64,000 bases of DNA from assembly GCF_963855985.1 (NCBI RefSeq), contig NC_087118.1:1860001-1924000 (forward strand), given 5' to 3'. The position numbers and the translations under genes were made by a program. The stretch's first letter is position 1. Each line of letters starts with the position of its first letter. This stretch comes from Ostrinia nubilalis (Eukaryota > Arthropoda > Insecta > Lepidoptera > Crambidae). Below are positions 45,616 through 58,383 of the stretch, piece after piece. The notes under the pieces are model-generated. The model was not told the DNA's origin and did no database searches. It saw only the letters and a list, made by a program, of their open reading frames with translations.

Positions 45616-45772
45616 TTATAATCGATTAAAGTGTCTAATTGCCTGTAACTATTGGTTAAACTAACAAGATCGGAATAAATTCCTTTTAAGTTGATTACTT
45701 TAATAAATTGTCCAAAAATCTGTTTGCAAAAATGCTTGTCCTTGTTTTACCGGTAGAATGCCTGGATTATCT
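45616..45772 (-). pseudogene. env: Provirus env N-terminal piece and pol-env junction
   Basis: On the minus strand a frame is open from about 45720 down to the LTR-B insertion at 45619 and is in phase with the env segment at 43802 if the insertion and one TTAT are ignored. No ATG is visible upstream of it; errantivirus env is made from a spliced message, so its start may lie in another exon. Confidence 0.55.
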
Positions 45773-47512
45773 TTAATCGGTTGCAGTTGAAGGGCCAGCG
45801 CCTGCGTCCCTATCATCAGCAGAAGGCACCACCTGCGGAGGGCGTTTTATGTTTTTAATAGGCACTTTGGTAGTCCTATCACCTACTTTAATTGGTAAGA
45901 TGTTTCGCTTGGCTTTGCCTACAACCTTTGCTTTTACATAACGTGGTTTGTCTTTGCTTTTACGCTTATTTACGTCTTTTGCAAATATTATGTTTCCTTC
46001 GGAAAACTCTATGTCTGTTTCACCACCTTTCTTTTCCCTAATGGTTTCCTTTTTGGCTGTCGTTTTCTGAGCTATGTATTTATATAAGTGCTTTGTACGT
46101 TTCGCATGATCTTGAACTAATTGCTGATAATATTGCTTTTCGAAATTGATTCTAAATGAACTGTCTGAATCCGTATGACCAAAAACTACCTCAAATGGTG
46201 TTAACTCAGTTACAGAGTGGATGGTGTGGTTATATGCCATTACTGAATATGTCATAACTGATGCGGCATCTGTACATCGTCTTTCGTATTTAGCCAATCT
46301 ATAGATCTCTATAATTGTCGAGTGAAAGCGTTCGATAAGTCCCATAGAATTAGAGTTATTTGGGGTTCCGATGTGAAGTTCAACTTTATGTAAATTTAGA
46401 AATTCTTTCATGAGTTCGTTATTAAATTCGGTTCCTGGATCTGAGCTTATACGTTTTGGAATTCCGTAGAATGAGAAATATTTCATAAGTGCTCTAGTAA
46501 CGTCTGATGTTGATTTGCTAGGTATCTCTATTGCTTGTCCTAATTTGCTGAAGGCGTCAATTAGGGTTAAATATGTGATTCCTTCAATACTGAAGAGATC
46601 AATGAAAATTTCCTGAAATGGGGAATCTTGAGTTTTAGTTAATTGCAAAAATGGTTTTATGGGTTTCCTATCGTATTTCATTTTACGGCAGGCTTCGCAA
46701 GCGTTAATGATTGCGGAAACTGTTTGTTGCATGTTAGGCCAAAAATGATTTCTACGAATTCTAATCAATGTTTCCTTAATACCACGGTGGCATGTTTTTC
46801 CTTCATGGTATTGGATAACTATTGCTTTTTGTTCACCCTCGTCTTCTATGTAATTTACCCGTTCTGTACACTCGTAAAACTGAACTACATCTTTCTTAAA
46901 AAGTTTAATAATTACGTCTGTGAAAATTCGTCTAAGTTGATCTGATTCAAAATAAATGAAATACTTTGTTTTAGGTTTGATATATTCTTTTAAAAACTGT
47001 TTTACTAATTCTGCATTATTATCAGGTAGATGTACTTCAAGAACCTTTTGCTTATCGCGTGAAAGGTTTTTGACTGAAAGTTCATTATCGAATCGTTCAA
47101 AGACTAATATTTGATTAGGTTTGTAATCGATTGCTTCGTTTAAGATTGGGATGCCTTGTGATTCGGTATCCTTTGCGGAATGAATAGTTTGTGAGTTATT
47201 TGATTGTTCATCGACACAGTCTGAATTATTTGACGACGGAATCGGATATTCTGAACCTAATTGTCTACTTCCTTCTGAGGATGTAGAGTCGGAAATTACT
47301 ATTGTACTTCCTGATGATAATTTTTCTATTTTCTTTACTACTTTATCAACATGTTTTTGAATACGTTTTTCCTTTTTGCTAACATTTACTTTCATGGACT
47401 GATTATCTGAATCGAGAGCATTTACTTTTATGCGGGATAACGCGTCTGCGTTTGTGTTTTGTTTCCCGTTTTTGTACACGATATCGAAATCGTAATCTTG
47501 TAAGCGTAAACG
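45773..47512 (-). pseudogene. pol: Provirus pol, integrase part
   Basis: Integrase inserts the cDNA into the host chromosome. The frame opens just after the stop at 47513 with QDYDFDIVYKNGKQNTNADALSR, the link between RNase H and integrase. An acidic/Ser-rich spacer (about residues 30-110) follows, then the zinc-binding HHCC region (H in QYHEGKTCHRGI, C in NACEACRK), then the catalytic core with D in FIDLFSI, D in SSDPGTEF and E in GLIERFHS. The C-terminal basic tail ends at 45773. All three catalytic acids are present. It is separated from RT by one in-frame TAG. Confidence 0.9.
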
Positions 47513-49491
47513 CTATCGAGTTAATTTACTGTTTGGATCCTTTAGCGAGTTAAGCCATGCCAAAGGTCTGTGATCTGTGTAAATGACAAATTTACGACCA
47601 TAGAGATAAGGTCTGAAGTGTTTTACAGCCCATACAATAGCAAGTAATTCGCGTTCGATTGTACTGTATCGAGCTTCAGTATCACTAAGTGTGCGGCTAG
47701 CATACGCTATGGGTTTATCTTTGCCTACTTGTCCTTGTGAGAGTACTGCGCCCAATGCTACATTCGATGCGTCTGTTGTTAATATGAATTGCTTGTCATA
47801 GTCTGGGTATTGTAATAATGGGGCATGTGTAAGTAATTCCTTACATTTGTTAAATGCGTCTGTATATTCCTGATTTATTACGATTTTATTTCGTTTCTTT
47901 AAACATGACGTTAATGGTTTTGTAACTTTAGCAAAGTCTTTAATAAAGCGCCTGTAATATCCTACAAGTCCTAAAAAGCTCTTTATTTCTGTGGTCGTTT
48001 TCGGAATTGGGTAATTTAATACAGCGTCAATTTTATCATCATTAGGTTTAAGACCGTTTTTCGTGATGGTGTGTCCTAAGTAAAGCACTTCCTTACGAAG
48101 GAACTCGGATTTATCAAGTTGAATTTTAAGGTTAGTGGCTCTAAGTCTGTCGAAAATTGATTTTAGATGTTCCAGGTGTTGATCTAAGCTGCTGGAATAC
48201 ACAATTATGTCATCAAGGTAAACCATGCAATGGAGTCCTTGTAGACCTCTAAGTATATTATCCATAGTTCTTTGGAATGTTGCCGGAGCTGTTTTAAGGC
48301 CAAAGGGCATTCTGAGAAACTCATAATGACCGTTTTGTGTGCTGAAGGCTGTTTTTTGTCTGTCTGATTTTTCTACCTCAATCTGATGATATCCGCTAGC
48401 TAAATCAATCGTACTGAAGTAAACGCTTTTTCCTAATTTATCAAATAAGTCATTAATGTTTGGTAATGGGTATTTGTCGTCGATCGTTATGTCGTTCAAA
48501 CGTCTGTAGTCGATAACCATTCTGTATTTTGTTTCACCAGATGCGTCCATTTTTTTTGGCACTAGGTGAACTGGTGCACTCCAAGGAGAGTGGGATTCCT
48601 GGATTACATTGTCTTTTAACATTTTTTCTACTTGTTTAGTAATTTCAGCTTGCTGAGCTGGGGCCTGTCTGTATGGCTTTACGTGGATTGGATCCTCATT
48701 TTTTGTCCTTATCTGATGTTTAATTTTGTTTGTGAATGTTAATGGAAGTTGATCGCAATAAAATATGTCTTTATATTTATGACAAAGGCTGTAAATTTTT
48801 TCACGCTCTTCGTCGTTTGTGTGGTCTAATCGTAACTTTACCAAATTCTCTTCAAGCAAATTGTCAATTTCGATGTCATTCATGTTTTGTGTCGTGTTAA
48901 CTTGAATGTCAGTCAATTCGAATTTATTAACTTTAAATGGGCAAGTGATTTTATAACTAATTGGTCTGTCTAAAGTGTTTTGAATAATCGTGGATGCGTA
49001 TCCGTTGCGACAGTTAACGATTGCACTAGGCATTCTAACGCCGTCTGTAAATTCTCTGTAATTTAGAATAGCGTCACCTGAATATTGGTCAACAGGTAAC
49101 TTTACGCGTTTTTCTGAACGTGGAGGTAAATTAATAACGTAATTAAGGTTGTTATTAATTATCGGAATACATGCTGTTTTAGTCCTAAGGACCCTGTTTT
49201 TCAAATCAATTAATGCTTCTAATTGTTCTAACAAATCATTTCCAATAAGACCATCGTATCTTTTGTCTACATCATACAAATAAAATTTGTGGTATTTGTC
49301 ACTGTTAAATGTTGGTAAAAGGGGGATTTCCATAGTTTCATCGTGAATACTCGACGAGTGTGTACTCACAACTTGGAACGGTTCATTTCTTATGAATTCA
49401 CTGAAATACTCATAGCCAATACGCGGACTGAAGAACGAACGCATGCTGCCAGTGTCGATCATCATGCGAGCATCCAGTTCCGGTAGGTAAA
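47513..49491 (-). pseudogene. pol: Provirus pol, protease-RT-RNase H part
   Basis: Protease active site DTG at residues 4-6 of the longest frame (MMIDTGSM). RT from about residue 240: RMVIDYRRLND, FSTIDLASGYHQI (motif A), FGLKTAPATFQ (motif B) and YLDD at about 416-419 (motif C, complete). RNase H: TTDASNVALGAVLSQ, ERELLAIVWA, YTDHRPL. The frame is open above the first ATG to ITm copy C at 49491 and stays in phase across it into the gag-pol junction when the element and one TA are ignored. It ends in a TAG at 47513-47515 inside a conserved region. The rest is intact. Confidence 0.92.
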
Positions 49492-50182
49492 TACAGGGTG
49501 TTTCTTGTAAGGTGTCAAGCCGAAGGCAGGTGATAGGTGAGGACTAGACCTATCGATTTCACCCCCATGTATGTACTGCGATTTTTCGTAGTTTAGAAGT
49601 TATCGTTAATTTTGTGATTTTTTCAAATTGTATGACCCAGTAGGCTTTAAATTTTTTTATCTTTTTTTTGGGTCGACTTTTCTCAGATTTCTTTTTTTTG
49701 ACAGATTCCCTATTAATTGCAGATTTTCGAAAAAAATAATCAACTTCCTATCTTTGATGCAAGATACAAAATTTTTGCTAGAAACATAAAAAAATATGCT
49801 TTTAGCGGAACATCCTAAAATTTTCAACTTAAAAGTTTAAAAAAAAAAAAGAAATTCCATAAGTCCAAAATAATTTTAAAAACTGCGCAGTTTTCTGAAC
49901 TTTCATAATAACACAAAAAAACATGTACTTAATAGGCCATTATTTTCTGTAATCGCTCCACTAAAGTGGTAAGTCGGAGATTCCGTTACATGTTTTTGAC
50001 TTTCTTAGGACTAACTAATGTTTACAATTCTCTAAGTTTACGTAGAACACATTTAAAGACAATAACTGAACAGAACATTTTTTTATCCACAACGAGGAAT
50101 CTCTTGCCATTCATCTGACCTGATGGAAACTGATGGATGATCAGCGAGCTTCACTCGGAATCCTAAACCACAGAGGAATTAA

Positions 50183-51114
50183 CCCTTAAGTAACATCCTT
50201 ATTTTTGGTTACACATTGAACACCCTGGGGGAAAAAATTACCCCAAACGGAAATTGATTAATTTGAAATAAATATTTAAAATCAATTCAATTTGTGATTT
50301 ATATTTATTAGCGGGCTCAATAAATTATACGATTGCTTTAAAAAAATCGTCTACCTAGCGTAAAGAAACATCTAAATCAATCATAACAAAAAACAAAGAA
50401 TTTTTCATTTGCAACTCTTTTTCATTTGTCTCCACAATCATGGTCTTCTAGAAAAATCTTGGAAAGTTATTGTGGGAACCAAAAACTTACACTAATCGGA
50501 CATCGAATAAATGCTTTATACACATTTTAAACTCAAAGTTAAATAAAACGAAAATTTCTGGACTTATAACAAAGCAAAATAAAAAAAACTTTTTTTATTA
50601 AATTATGAGAAATTATTTTTTTATTTTATTTTATTCCTAATTATTATTTTCAAAACACATCAAACACACTGAATTATTACGTAATTATTACTTTCGAGCT
50701 CTATTTCTGTGTCGAATTTATGAAGGCTTTGTTCTGATGGGATGTCTTCAAAGTTCAAAAAATATCATGTAAATCAAGCACTATTTATCTCCCTACATTC
50801 TCGAGACAACGTGCTACTTGATCGTCATATAAATATTTACTAATTTTGTTTAAATACTATAAAAACCTATTAATAACATGTTAGGTGATGATAAATTAAA
50901 GCATGCGTAACTAACACCTTGGGGTAAATTTCTACCCCACCTACCTGTAAAAGCCAAACGGATGATTTTTTTCAAATCTCGCGTCTACGAGCTTAAAGCG
51001 CACGCTCTGCATTGAGAATACACAAAACGACATTGCACTAGCTTCGCTACAAAAAAGATAGGTAAATTTTTATGCGCCTGGGGTAAAAAAATACCCCACG
51101 GTGTTACTTAAGGG
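50183..51114. mobile_element. piggyBac-type MITE with TTAA TSD
   Basis: Ends CCCTTAAGTAACA and TGTTACTTAAGGG, flanked by TTAA (50179-50182 and 51115-51118). The 932 bp AT-rich interior has no coding frame; ACCCCA/TGGGGT phrases occur near both ends as sub-terminal inverted repeats. It is absent from copies A and B, so it inserted into copy C. Confidence 0.85.
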
Positions 51115-51215
51115 TTAAATAATTAGGTGGCCTTACCACTAGACCACAGTGGTGGTTGTTACTTTACGATTCAATTCGATATACCTACATATTAGAGTGT
51201 GAGAGAAAGGGAAAG

Positions 51216-51380
<165 letters not shown>

Positions 51381-51407
51381 AGAGCAAAAATGGGTGTAAT
51401 AATTTAA

Positions 51408-51600
51408 TTTAAAGTAAATGTTCAAAATGTCCGCCGTTGACCTGAAAGCACATTCGACAACGACGCAAAAAAATTCTTTGTAAAACCTTCTTCTTCATTT
51501 TAATTTGGTTTTGTACTTCAGTCAGCTTTGTCCGCAGTTCATCAATATTTTCATATTCCCTATTGTATACCAGATGAAGGGCAAGAGCTTCCTCGTTGTG
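51408..51600 (-). pseudogene. Transposase C-terminal tail in copy C
   Basis: Same tail as in copy A (NREYENIDEL ... RRCRMC ... GGHFEHLL), read on the minus strand and ending at 51408. No catalytic core. Confidence 0.6.
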
Positions 51601-52242
51601 GATAAAAAATGTTCTTTTCAGATATTGTCTCTAAATGTGTTCTACATAACGTAAACTTAAGGGATTGCAAACATTACTTAGTCTTAGTCCTAAGAAAGTC
51701 AAGAACATGTAACGGAATCTCCAACTTGCCACTTGAGTGGAGCGATTACAGAAAATAATGGCCTATTAAGTACATGTTTTTTTGTGTTATTATGAAAGTT
51801 CAGAAAACTGCGCAGTTTTTAAAATTATTTTGGACCTATGGAAGTTCTTTTTTTTTTTTTCAAACCTTTAAGTTGAAAATTTTAGAATGTTCCGCTAAAA
51901 GCATATTTTTTATGTTTCTAGCAAAAATTTTGTATCTTGCATCAAAGATAGGAAGTTGATTATTTTTTTCAAAAATCTGCAATTAATAGGGAATCTGTCA
52001 AAAAAAAGAAATCTGAGAAAAGTCGAACCAAAAAAAAGAAAAAAATTTAAAGCCTACTGGGTCATACAATTTGAAAAAATCACAAAATTAACGATAACTT
52101 CTAAACTATGAAAAATCGTAGAACATACATGGGGGTGAAATCGATAGGTCTAGTCCTCACCTATCATCACCTGCCTTCGGCTTGACACCTTACAAGAAAC
52201 ACCCTGTATATGGTAATGTTAATTCCGGATCGCAATTAATGT

Positions 52243-53136
52243 TTATCTGTTCTGTTCTTTGATGGAGGCTGTTTCGTGAAAATCCTGTTGGAATTCAGTT
52301 TCCTGGGTTTCCTCGGGAGTTTCCTCGAAATCAGGGTAATACTGTTCGCTGTACATGTTATTATATTCGTCTATAGGGTATTCACAATAATATTGATCGT
52401 AATACGACTGTTCTGCTTCGTCGTAGTTCAGATCATTTAAGTTTGTTTCATTTACGTTGTTTGGTTTTGTAGCCGTACGCATAGACACGTCGGTCAGCTG
52501 CATACGTGGCGGCTGGACTTGTTGGGCTTGTTGAGCACCGAACTGTGGCTTATAGCCGAATTGAGGCGGTTTGTAACCGAATTGCTGAGGAGGATGTCTA
52601 TAGCCAAACTGCTGGGGCGGTCTATATCCGAACTGCTGTGGAGGCCTGTAGCCGAACTGCTGCGGCGGCCTGAAACCTGGTTGATGCGGAGGCTTGAAAT
52701 AGCCGAATTTTTGTAAAGGTTTATTTCCATATTGCTGGAAGGGTTTGTAGCCTTGTTTAGGCGGAAGGCCAAATTTAAATTGTGGAGGAATTATCGGTTT
52801 GAAAGCATTAGAGCTGACAAAATGAGGCTGATTGCCTGAAAATTTCTGTTGAGTTGGCGTAAACGAATTGTTAGGTTTGGATTGCGAATGCATTTTGCTT
52901 CGCATGTTATATTGGTCCATAAAGTTTACTTCCTCGAGCACAATCGAGAGGGCGGCTTCCAAAGTGGACGGTGCCTTTAGTCTCACAATGCGCACAAGGT
53001 TTTCTGGTAAATTATAGAGAAACACGTTTAACGCGGTGTTGTTGTATATGGTGATTTTGGCGTGACGGATTGACTCGTCTGCTATGGTGTTTACTTTGGT
53101 ATAAGCATTGACCTGGTTGATTGCACGCGGTTGCAA
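52243..53136 (-). pseudogene. gag: Provirus gag, C-terminal part
   Basis: Structural polyprotein, C-terminal 297 codons. After a helical part (ALNVFLYNLPENLVRIVRLK) there are repeats of PPQQFGYR, then an acidic Tyr/Glu-rich tail. There is no CCHC knuckle, as usual in errantivirus Gag. It is out of frame with the N-terminal part; the shift lies near 53091-53100. It ends about 35 bp before ITm copy C, and pol follows in another frame. Confidence 0.85.
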
Positions 53137-53492
53137 AAGTCTGTGTACGATTCATTCGATCTGATTTTTAGTGATTCTAATTCGATATTAATACATGCCT
53201 CACTACGCGGGTCTCCAAAATGTTGTGTCAGAATTTCCTTAAGTTCCGACCAGTTTGTTAAATTTTCTTGTTCTGATAACAGTGCTGCTGCATTTTCTGT
53301 AAGGCGGCTAGTGATAGCGTGGTACACGTATAAATCTTGCTCAACCCCACCTCTATATCTCGATATAACATACTCACATTTTTTAAGGAACAAATTTAGA
53401 TGTTTTTTGTCACCATTAAAAAATGGAATTAATCTGAGCATTTCGTTGGGTATTGGCGTGATTTGTACGGATTCAATTTGTGGTGAAGCCAT
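53091..53492 (-). pseudogene. gag: Provirus gag, N-terminal part
   Basis: I place the start at 53492 (MASPQIESVQI); the first ATG at 53558 adds leader sequence without support. Content: FFNGDKKHLNLFLKKCEYVI and LTQHFGDPRSEACINIELESL, the capsid N-terminal and retrotransposon-gag-like blocks. A frameshift ends it at 53091; the next gag segment overlaps. Confidence 0.85.
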
Positions 53493-54141
53493 TTTTACAG
53501 AATTTAAATTTATTAATTGATATGCGCCAGTCAGAATTTGTAACAGTACTTTACACAATATTCACAATTAAAATACACGGTAATCACTATAAAACACACA
53601 ATAAAATACACAGTAAAAATAAGAGTGGTTCTTAATTTAATTGTTCAATTTCGAGAGACAATTAACTTAAAAACTTTAATAATTTTTACTTTACACAATA
53701 AACTTATTTAATTTAATTCAATATTCAATTTATTTACTTTATTTCACTTTATTTACTTTATTTTAATTTATTTACTTTATTTCAATTTATTTTCTTTACT
53801 TTGTTTCAATATTTAATTCACTTAAATCTAAACGAAAAGTGTTAACGATAAAGTTTTATGACGAAAACACAAAATGCGATACCCTGGGAGAAGTTCTATC
53901 CCGGAGTAGCAATATTTCCCTACGATTTAAAAAGCATGAAAATTACACAGAGGATAAGGAGTGGAAGGATTGGCGAAAAGTTCTACTCACCAACCGACCG
54001 TTCTCTGCATACTCGTTCCACCCGTACTTCGATGACAAATTTATTTGGTTCGGCGGATTTATTAGTTTCCCGTAGTATCACGAATTAAACGGCGGATTTT
54101 GACACCAATCGCGTAAACTTTAGGAAAACTTGCAGCAATAA
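53493..54141 (-). other. Provirus 5' leader
   Basis: About 650 bp between PBS and gag, AT-rich near gag (TTTATT-rich) and without genes. Frames of 76-78 codons at 53839-54088 on the plus strand are antisense shadows. Confidence 0.6.
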
Positions 54142-54159
54142 ATCCTGCCGGCTGCGCCA
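54141..54159 (-). other. Provirus primer-binding site (TGGCGCAGCCGG)
   Basis: Minus-strand TGGCGCAGCCGG overlaps the last T of the 5' LTR. It is close to the tRNA-Ser-complementary PBS known from gypsy/17.6-type elements (TGGCGCAGTCGG), supporting the errantivirus assignment. Confidence 0.8.
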
Positions 54160-54426
54160 GTCAGATTTCGGGAGCGGGGTGGAAGCTTTTTAAAAAGGAT
54201 TATATTTAATTAAACTAAGTGATCACGTCCTCGCCGAGTTGGAGGCGATTTAATAATGATTTAATATTGTGGCCGATCGCAGTCGTCCAGTACGGTGTTT
54301 ACAATTTAGTTCTGCTGACACATCTCTTATGTGAATAACAATTCTACGAATGCTTATACTGTAGAGTGGAAAGTGATGACTTATCTTGTTTAGTCTAGAG
54401 CAGAGGGAGCTGACGGATGCATAACT
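54159..54426 (-). repeat. Provirus 5' LTR (268 bp)
   Basis: Same sequence as 42064-42331. It starts AGTTATGC (minus) and abuts the PBS. Confidence 0.93.
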
Positions 54427-55216
54427 AGGTAGGTATATCAAATTTAATCGTAAAGTAACAATCACTACTGTGGTCTAGTGGTAAGACCACCTATTTAGGA
54501 CAGCCAATTCAAACTCAACTCCAACAAACTCTGTGGTTTAGGATTCCGGGTGAAGCTCGCTGATCATCCATCAGTTTCCATCAGGTCAGATGAAGGGCAA
54601 GAGCTTCCTCGTTGTGGATAAAAAAATGTTCTGTTCAGTTATTGTCTCTAAATGTGTTCTACGTAACGTAAACTTAGGGGATTGCAAACATTAGTTAGTC
54701 CTAAGAAAGTCAAAAACATGTAACGGAATCTCCGACTTACCACTTTAGTGGAGCGATCACAGAAAATAATGGCCTATTAAGTACATGTTTTTTTGTGTTA
54801 TTATGAAAGTTCAGAAAACTGCGCAGTTTTTTAAATTATTTTGGACCTTTGGAAATTCTTTTTTTTTTCAAACTTTTAAGTAGAAAATTTTAGAACGTTC
54901 TGCTAAAAGCATATTTTTTATGTTTCTAGCAAAAATTTTGTATCTTGCATCAAAGATAGGAAGATGATGATTTTTTTCAAACATCTGCAATTAATAGGGA
55001 ATCTGTCAAAAAAAAAGAAATCTGAGAAAAGTCAACTCAAAAAAAAGATAAAAAAATTTAAAGCCTACTAGGTCATAAAATTTGAAAAAATCACAAAATT
55101 AACGATAACTTCTAAACTACGAAAAATCGCAGTACATACATGGGGGTGAAATCGATAGGTCTAGTTTTCACCTATCACCTGCCTTCGGCTTGACACCTTA
55201 CAAGAAACACCCTGTA

Positions 55217-55960
55217 TAACGTTGCTTCGTGCCGAATTTCAAGATTCTGAGTTCACGGGAAGTACCTTGTAGGTTTTGATTCCCTAGCGTGTGACGGAAA
55301 TTCGTCTAAGGTGTCGGTATAAACTGCTGTATCTTTTGATCGCGTTAACTTAGAAGTTTGATTTTTTCAATGCTTAAAGGGACAATAGACCTAGGTATTT
55401 GGTATAAATTTCAATTTGATACCTTTATTCGTTCGTGAGAAATAAGGTAGTAAGTTTCATTTTATTAAAATATTTTTATTATATTATATATAAAATGTGA
55501 TTTTCGCAATTTTTCCTATATTTGCATTATATGACAATGCTTCATGCCAAATTTCAAGATTCTGAGTTTACGGGAAGTATCCTGTAGGTTTTGATTCCTT
55601 TGCGAGTGTCGAATATTTGTTGAAAATATAGACATAATCGGCTGTATCTTTTGATTGGCTTGGCTTAGAAGTTTGATATTTTCACAGCTTAAAGAGACAA
55701 TAGACTTGAGTATTTCATGTAAATTTCAGCTTGATACGTCTACTCGTTCTTGTAAAAACTCAGTAAAACTCAGTAAAACTCATTTATTTCTGTAAGTAGG
55801 CTTTAAAAAAGCACTTTTACACTTACTTATCTTTATCTCAAGTAAGTGTAATACACTTACACTTACTTGAGATAAAGGGTCTTGACAGACAGACAGACGG
55901 ACAACAAAGTGATCCTATAAGGGTTCCGTTTTTTCCTTTTGAGGTACGGAACCCTAAAAA
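55217..55960. mobile_element. Repeat E, last segment
   Basis: Starts TAACGTTGCTTCG as in the second E copy (63099) and matches it for about 100 bp. Two direct modules (AATTTCAAGATTCTGAG at about 55237 and 55550) follow, then ACAGACGGACAACAAAGTGA and the hairpin AGGGTTCCG / CGGAACCCT, a very common closing sequence of a lepidopteran repeat (recalled). It is probably the right end of E. Confidence 0.7.
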
Positions 55961-56190
55961 TATTATTTAGTTACAATAAGACATGAAAAATGCTTTTCTA
56001 AAAATTTGGATTAACAATTATAGACTTTTGTATTAAAAAACTTTTACAAATATGAAGAAAATCAATTTATTTTTTTAAAAAGGGCTTCGTTTGAGCATTC
56101 ATTCTTCATGTCTGATTAAACTAAACAAATAATTTTATAAAGTTTATTCATTTTTTTTTCGATTAAAACGTAATGTTAATTAACCTAATA
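55961..56190. other. AT-rich sequence, nothing identified
   Basis: No feature recognised between E and the microsatellite. Confidence 0.4.
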
Positions 56191-56193
56191 TTA

Positions 56194-56196
56194 TAT

Positions 56197-56271
<75 letters not shown>

Positions 56272-56276
56272 TATAT

Positions 56277-56351
<75 letters not shown>

Positions 56352-56352
56352 T
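56194..56352. repeat. (TTTA)n microsatellite
   Basis: About 40 tetranucleotide repeats with one interruption at 56270. The LFIYLFIY frame is read-through. Confidence 0.95.
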
Positions 56353-56744
56353 TATTCATTATTGAGCATTGATCCAAATAGCGTCCTAAATCCTCTTTAG
56401 GTTTGTCTAGACGCTATTGTTCTCTATACAAATAAAAACAAACATTTTAGTATAAGCATTCACACACTTTCAAATATTATACAAAACATTATTTTAGCGA
56501 GTGCGCACTACATAAATACATATATGTAAAAACGGCACAGAGACGGGGCTTTTAAAACTGGTTACCTATCATAAGCAGAATGCTTCCCAAATATTTGGGT
56601 GCCCCTTAAATATCCTTGTTTAAGTAAATAATTTATTGACTATTGCATTGCATACTAACTTACGTAAATTCGTTCATGGTAAATTCTTTGCAATAAAATA
56701 CAATTTTATTTAGCCCGCTTGTCGCGCGCGTACCGGTAGGTAAT
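56353..56744. other. AT-rich sequence, nothing identified
   Basis: Spacer before the gypsy element. No feature recognised. Confidence 0.4.
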
Positions 56745-56748
56745 AATA

Positions 56749-57172
56749 TGAAACAGAAGGGAATGGAAACACTTGCTTACAAGTCAACTTTTTATATTTC
56801 GCACAGTAATCGGACAGAGTTTCAGCTTAACTTAGTATTCGGTATCGAATGCCCCGGAAAATGAGCTCCTCAGCTATATAATACAAAACCCCCACCCAAA
56901 TGGTGTGGCCATCGATAACCAACCGGTAGTGACGTCACAGTCTTATGGCGGATGTAGTCAAATGGCGTACTCTGCATTACGGATGTGGCGGCGTTGGCTT
57001 GGCGTTGGCTTGGCATTGGCTTGGCATTGGCTTGGCGCTGGCTTGGCGCTGGCTTGGCGCTGGCTTGGCGCTGGCTTGGCGCTGGCTTAGCGCTGGCTTA
57101 GCGCTGGCTTAGCGCTGGCTTGGCGCTGGCTTGGCGAGGCAGGCATAGGCTGGCATACGGTGTTGCGTTACA
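56749..57172 (-). repeat. Gypsy 3' LTR (424 bp) with 11 bp minisatellite
   Basis: Same flanking LTR sequence as the 5' LTR, but the GGCTTGGCGCT array is shorter by 55 bp, that is five units. A TATA-like AGCTATATAATAC lies near 56873. Confidence 0.88.
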
Positions 57173-57428
57173 ATCGGCCATCCTGAAACAATTGCTCCCG
57201 CAATGGGAACAGAGAGGTTTGTGATTAGTTTTCCATAGCAGATCTATTAAATCTTCAGTCTCCAACTGCTCGTCCGAGCTGCTGGCACTGTCAGACACAG
57301 GAGCTATACTTTGGTAAGGCCACAAAGAGTCTGCAGAAACTAATGCCGTAAAACTTTTGTATCTTAAACCCTTGATGCTTCTGAGTTTGTACCTATCATT
57401 GCCAACAACTTTGGTTATAATATAGGGA

Positions 57429-57665
57429 CTAGAATAGAGCTATGTAGCTTAGTGTTGGCCTTAGCAGTACTACTAGTAGGAGCCTGTCTCCAAAGCACCA
57501 GATCACCTTCCTTATAAACATGAGCGTATTTTTTCGACGTTTATCAAAATTACGTTTCATCCTGGCACTAGCTTTTGTTATACGATCACTTGCTTTCGCA
57601 GGTTTGCTCTTGTGTGGTTTCAACAACACGCCCCGGTATAGAAACATCGCATACTGACCTACCAC
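57429..57665 (-). pseudogene. Gypsy pol remnant near the integrase end
   Basis: Minus frame with GVLLKPHKSKPAKASDRITK and ARMKRNFDKRRKN, the type of basic region following the integrase core in gypsy elements (YDKRRK-like). Weak call based on position and composition. Confidence 0.4.
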
Positions 57666-57669
57666 TACG

Positions 57670-58330
57670 AGAAAACATCAACTCATATGGTTTAAACCCA
57701 GTAGTTTCATTAATGGTATTGTTTACCCCAGACTACATCAGGAAACGAATTGGACCAGTGTTATCCGCAGCCTCGCCCGGGTCCGTAGCACGCAAAGCAT
57801 TGCGAATAGTTCTGTTTGTGCGTTCAACTTACCCATTAGCACGCGGGCATGAAATAGCTGTCAACGTATGTTTCAACTGTTTATCTGTTCCAAATTTTTT
57901 AAAATATCTGCTTGTAAATGCCTTCTTATGATCGGTTACTCTTAGTAGTCTATCAGGATATCCAAACAAGCTAAAATCCTTTTTAGTACTCTGATAATTT
58001 CTATTGAGTTTACTGTTCGAGTTGGTTCCGCAATAACAAATTTACAAAATGCGTCGGTTGTCACTAACATTTATACGCTTGCCCTTTTTATTTTGTTCTA
58101 CAGAATGGACCAAGATGGTCTATGTGGACCATTCGAAAAGGCTCGTTTGGTTTGGGAACAGGGTGCAACATACCTTCCTTATTGCCATGTTCGCCTTTCT
58201 CATAAGCACAATGTAAAAAAACTGTTACATATTTACGAATAAATCGTGACATTTTAGGAAACAAAAATCAGTTTTGATCAATTCTAGGTATACAACGTTT
58301 TAATCCTACCGTGCCCTTTTTCGTCATGAT
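57670..58330 (-). pseudogene. Gypsy integrase region, heavily decayed
   Basis: Minus-strand fragments recall the integrase core in several frames (for example RANGKVERTNRT-like wording around 57810-57845) but stops and shifts are frequent. No continuous frame. Confidence 0.45.
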
Positions 58331-58383
58331 GCATTTGAACTAGGTATTTACCACCTAACTGTTCTGGAGCATCTTATTGAATC

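Noticed and set aside
52519..52716. Plus-strand frame opposite gag
   Set aside because: Antisense of the PPQQFGYR repeats in gag.
56173..56400. LFIY-repeat frame resembling a membrane protein
   Set aside because: Reading of a TTTA array.
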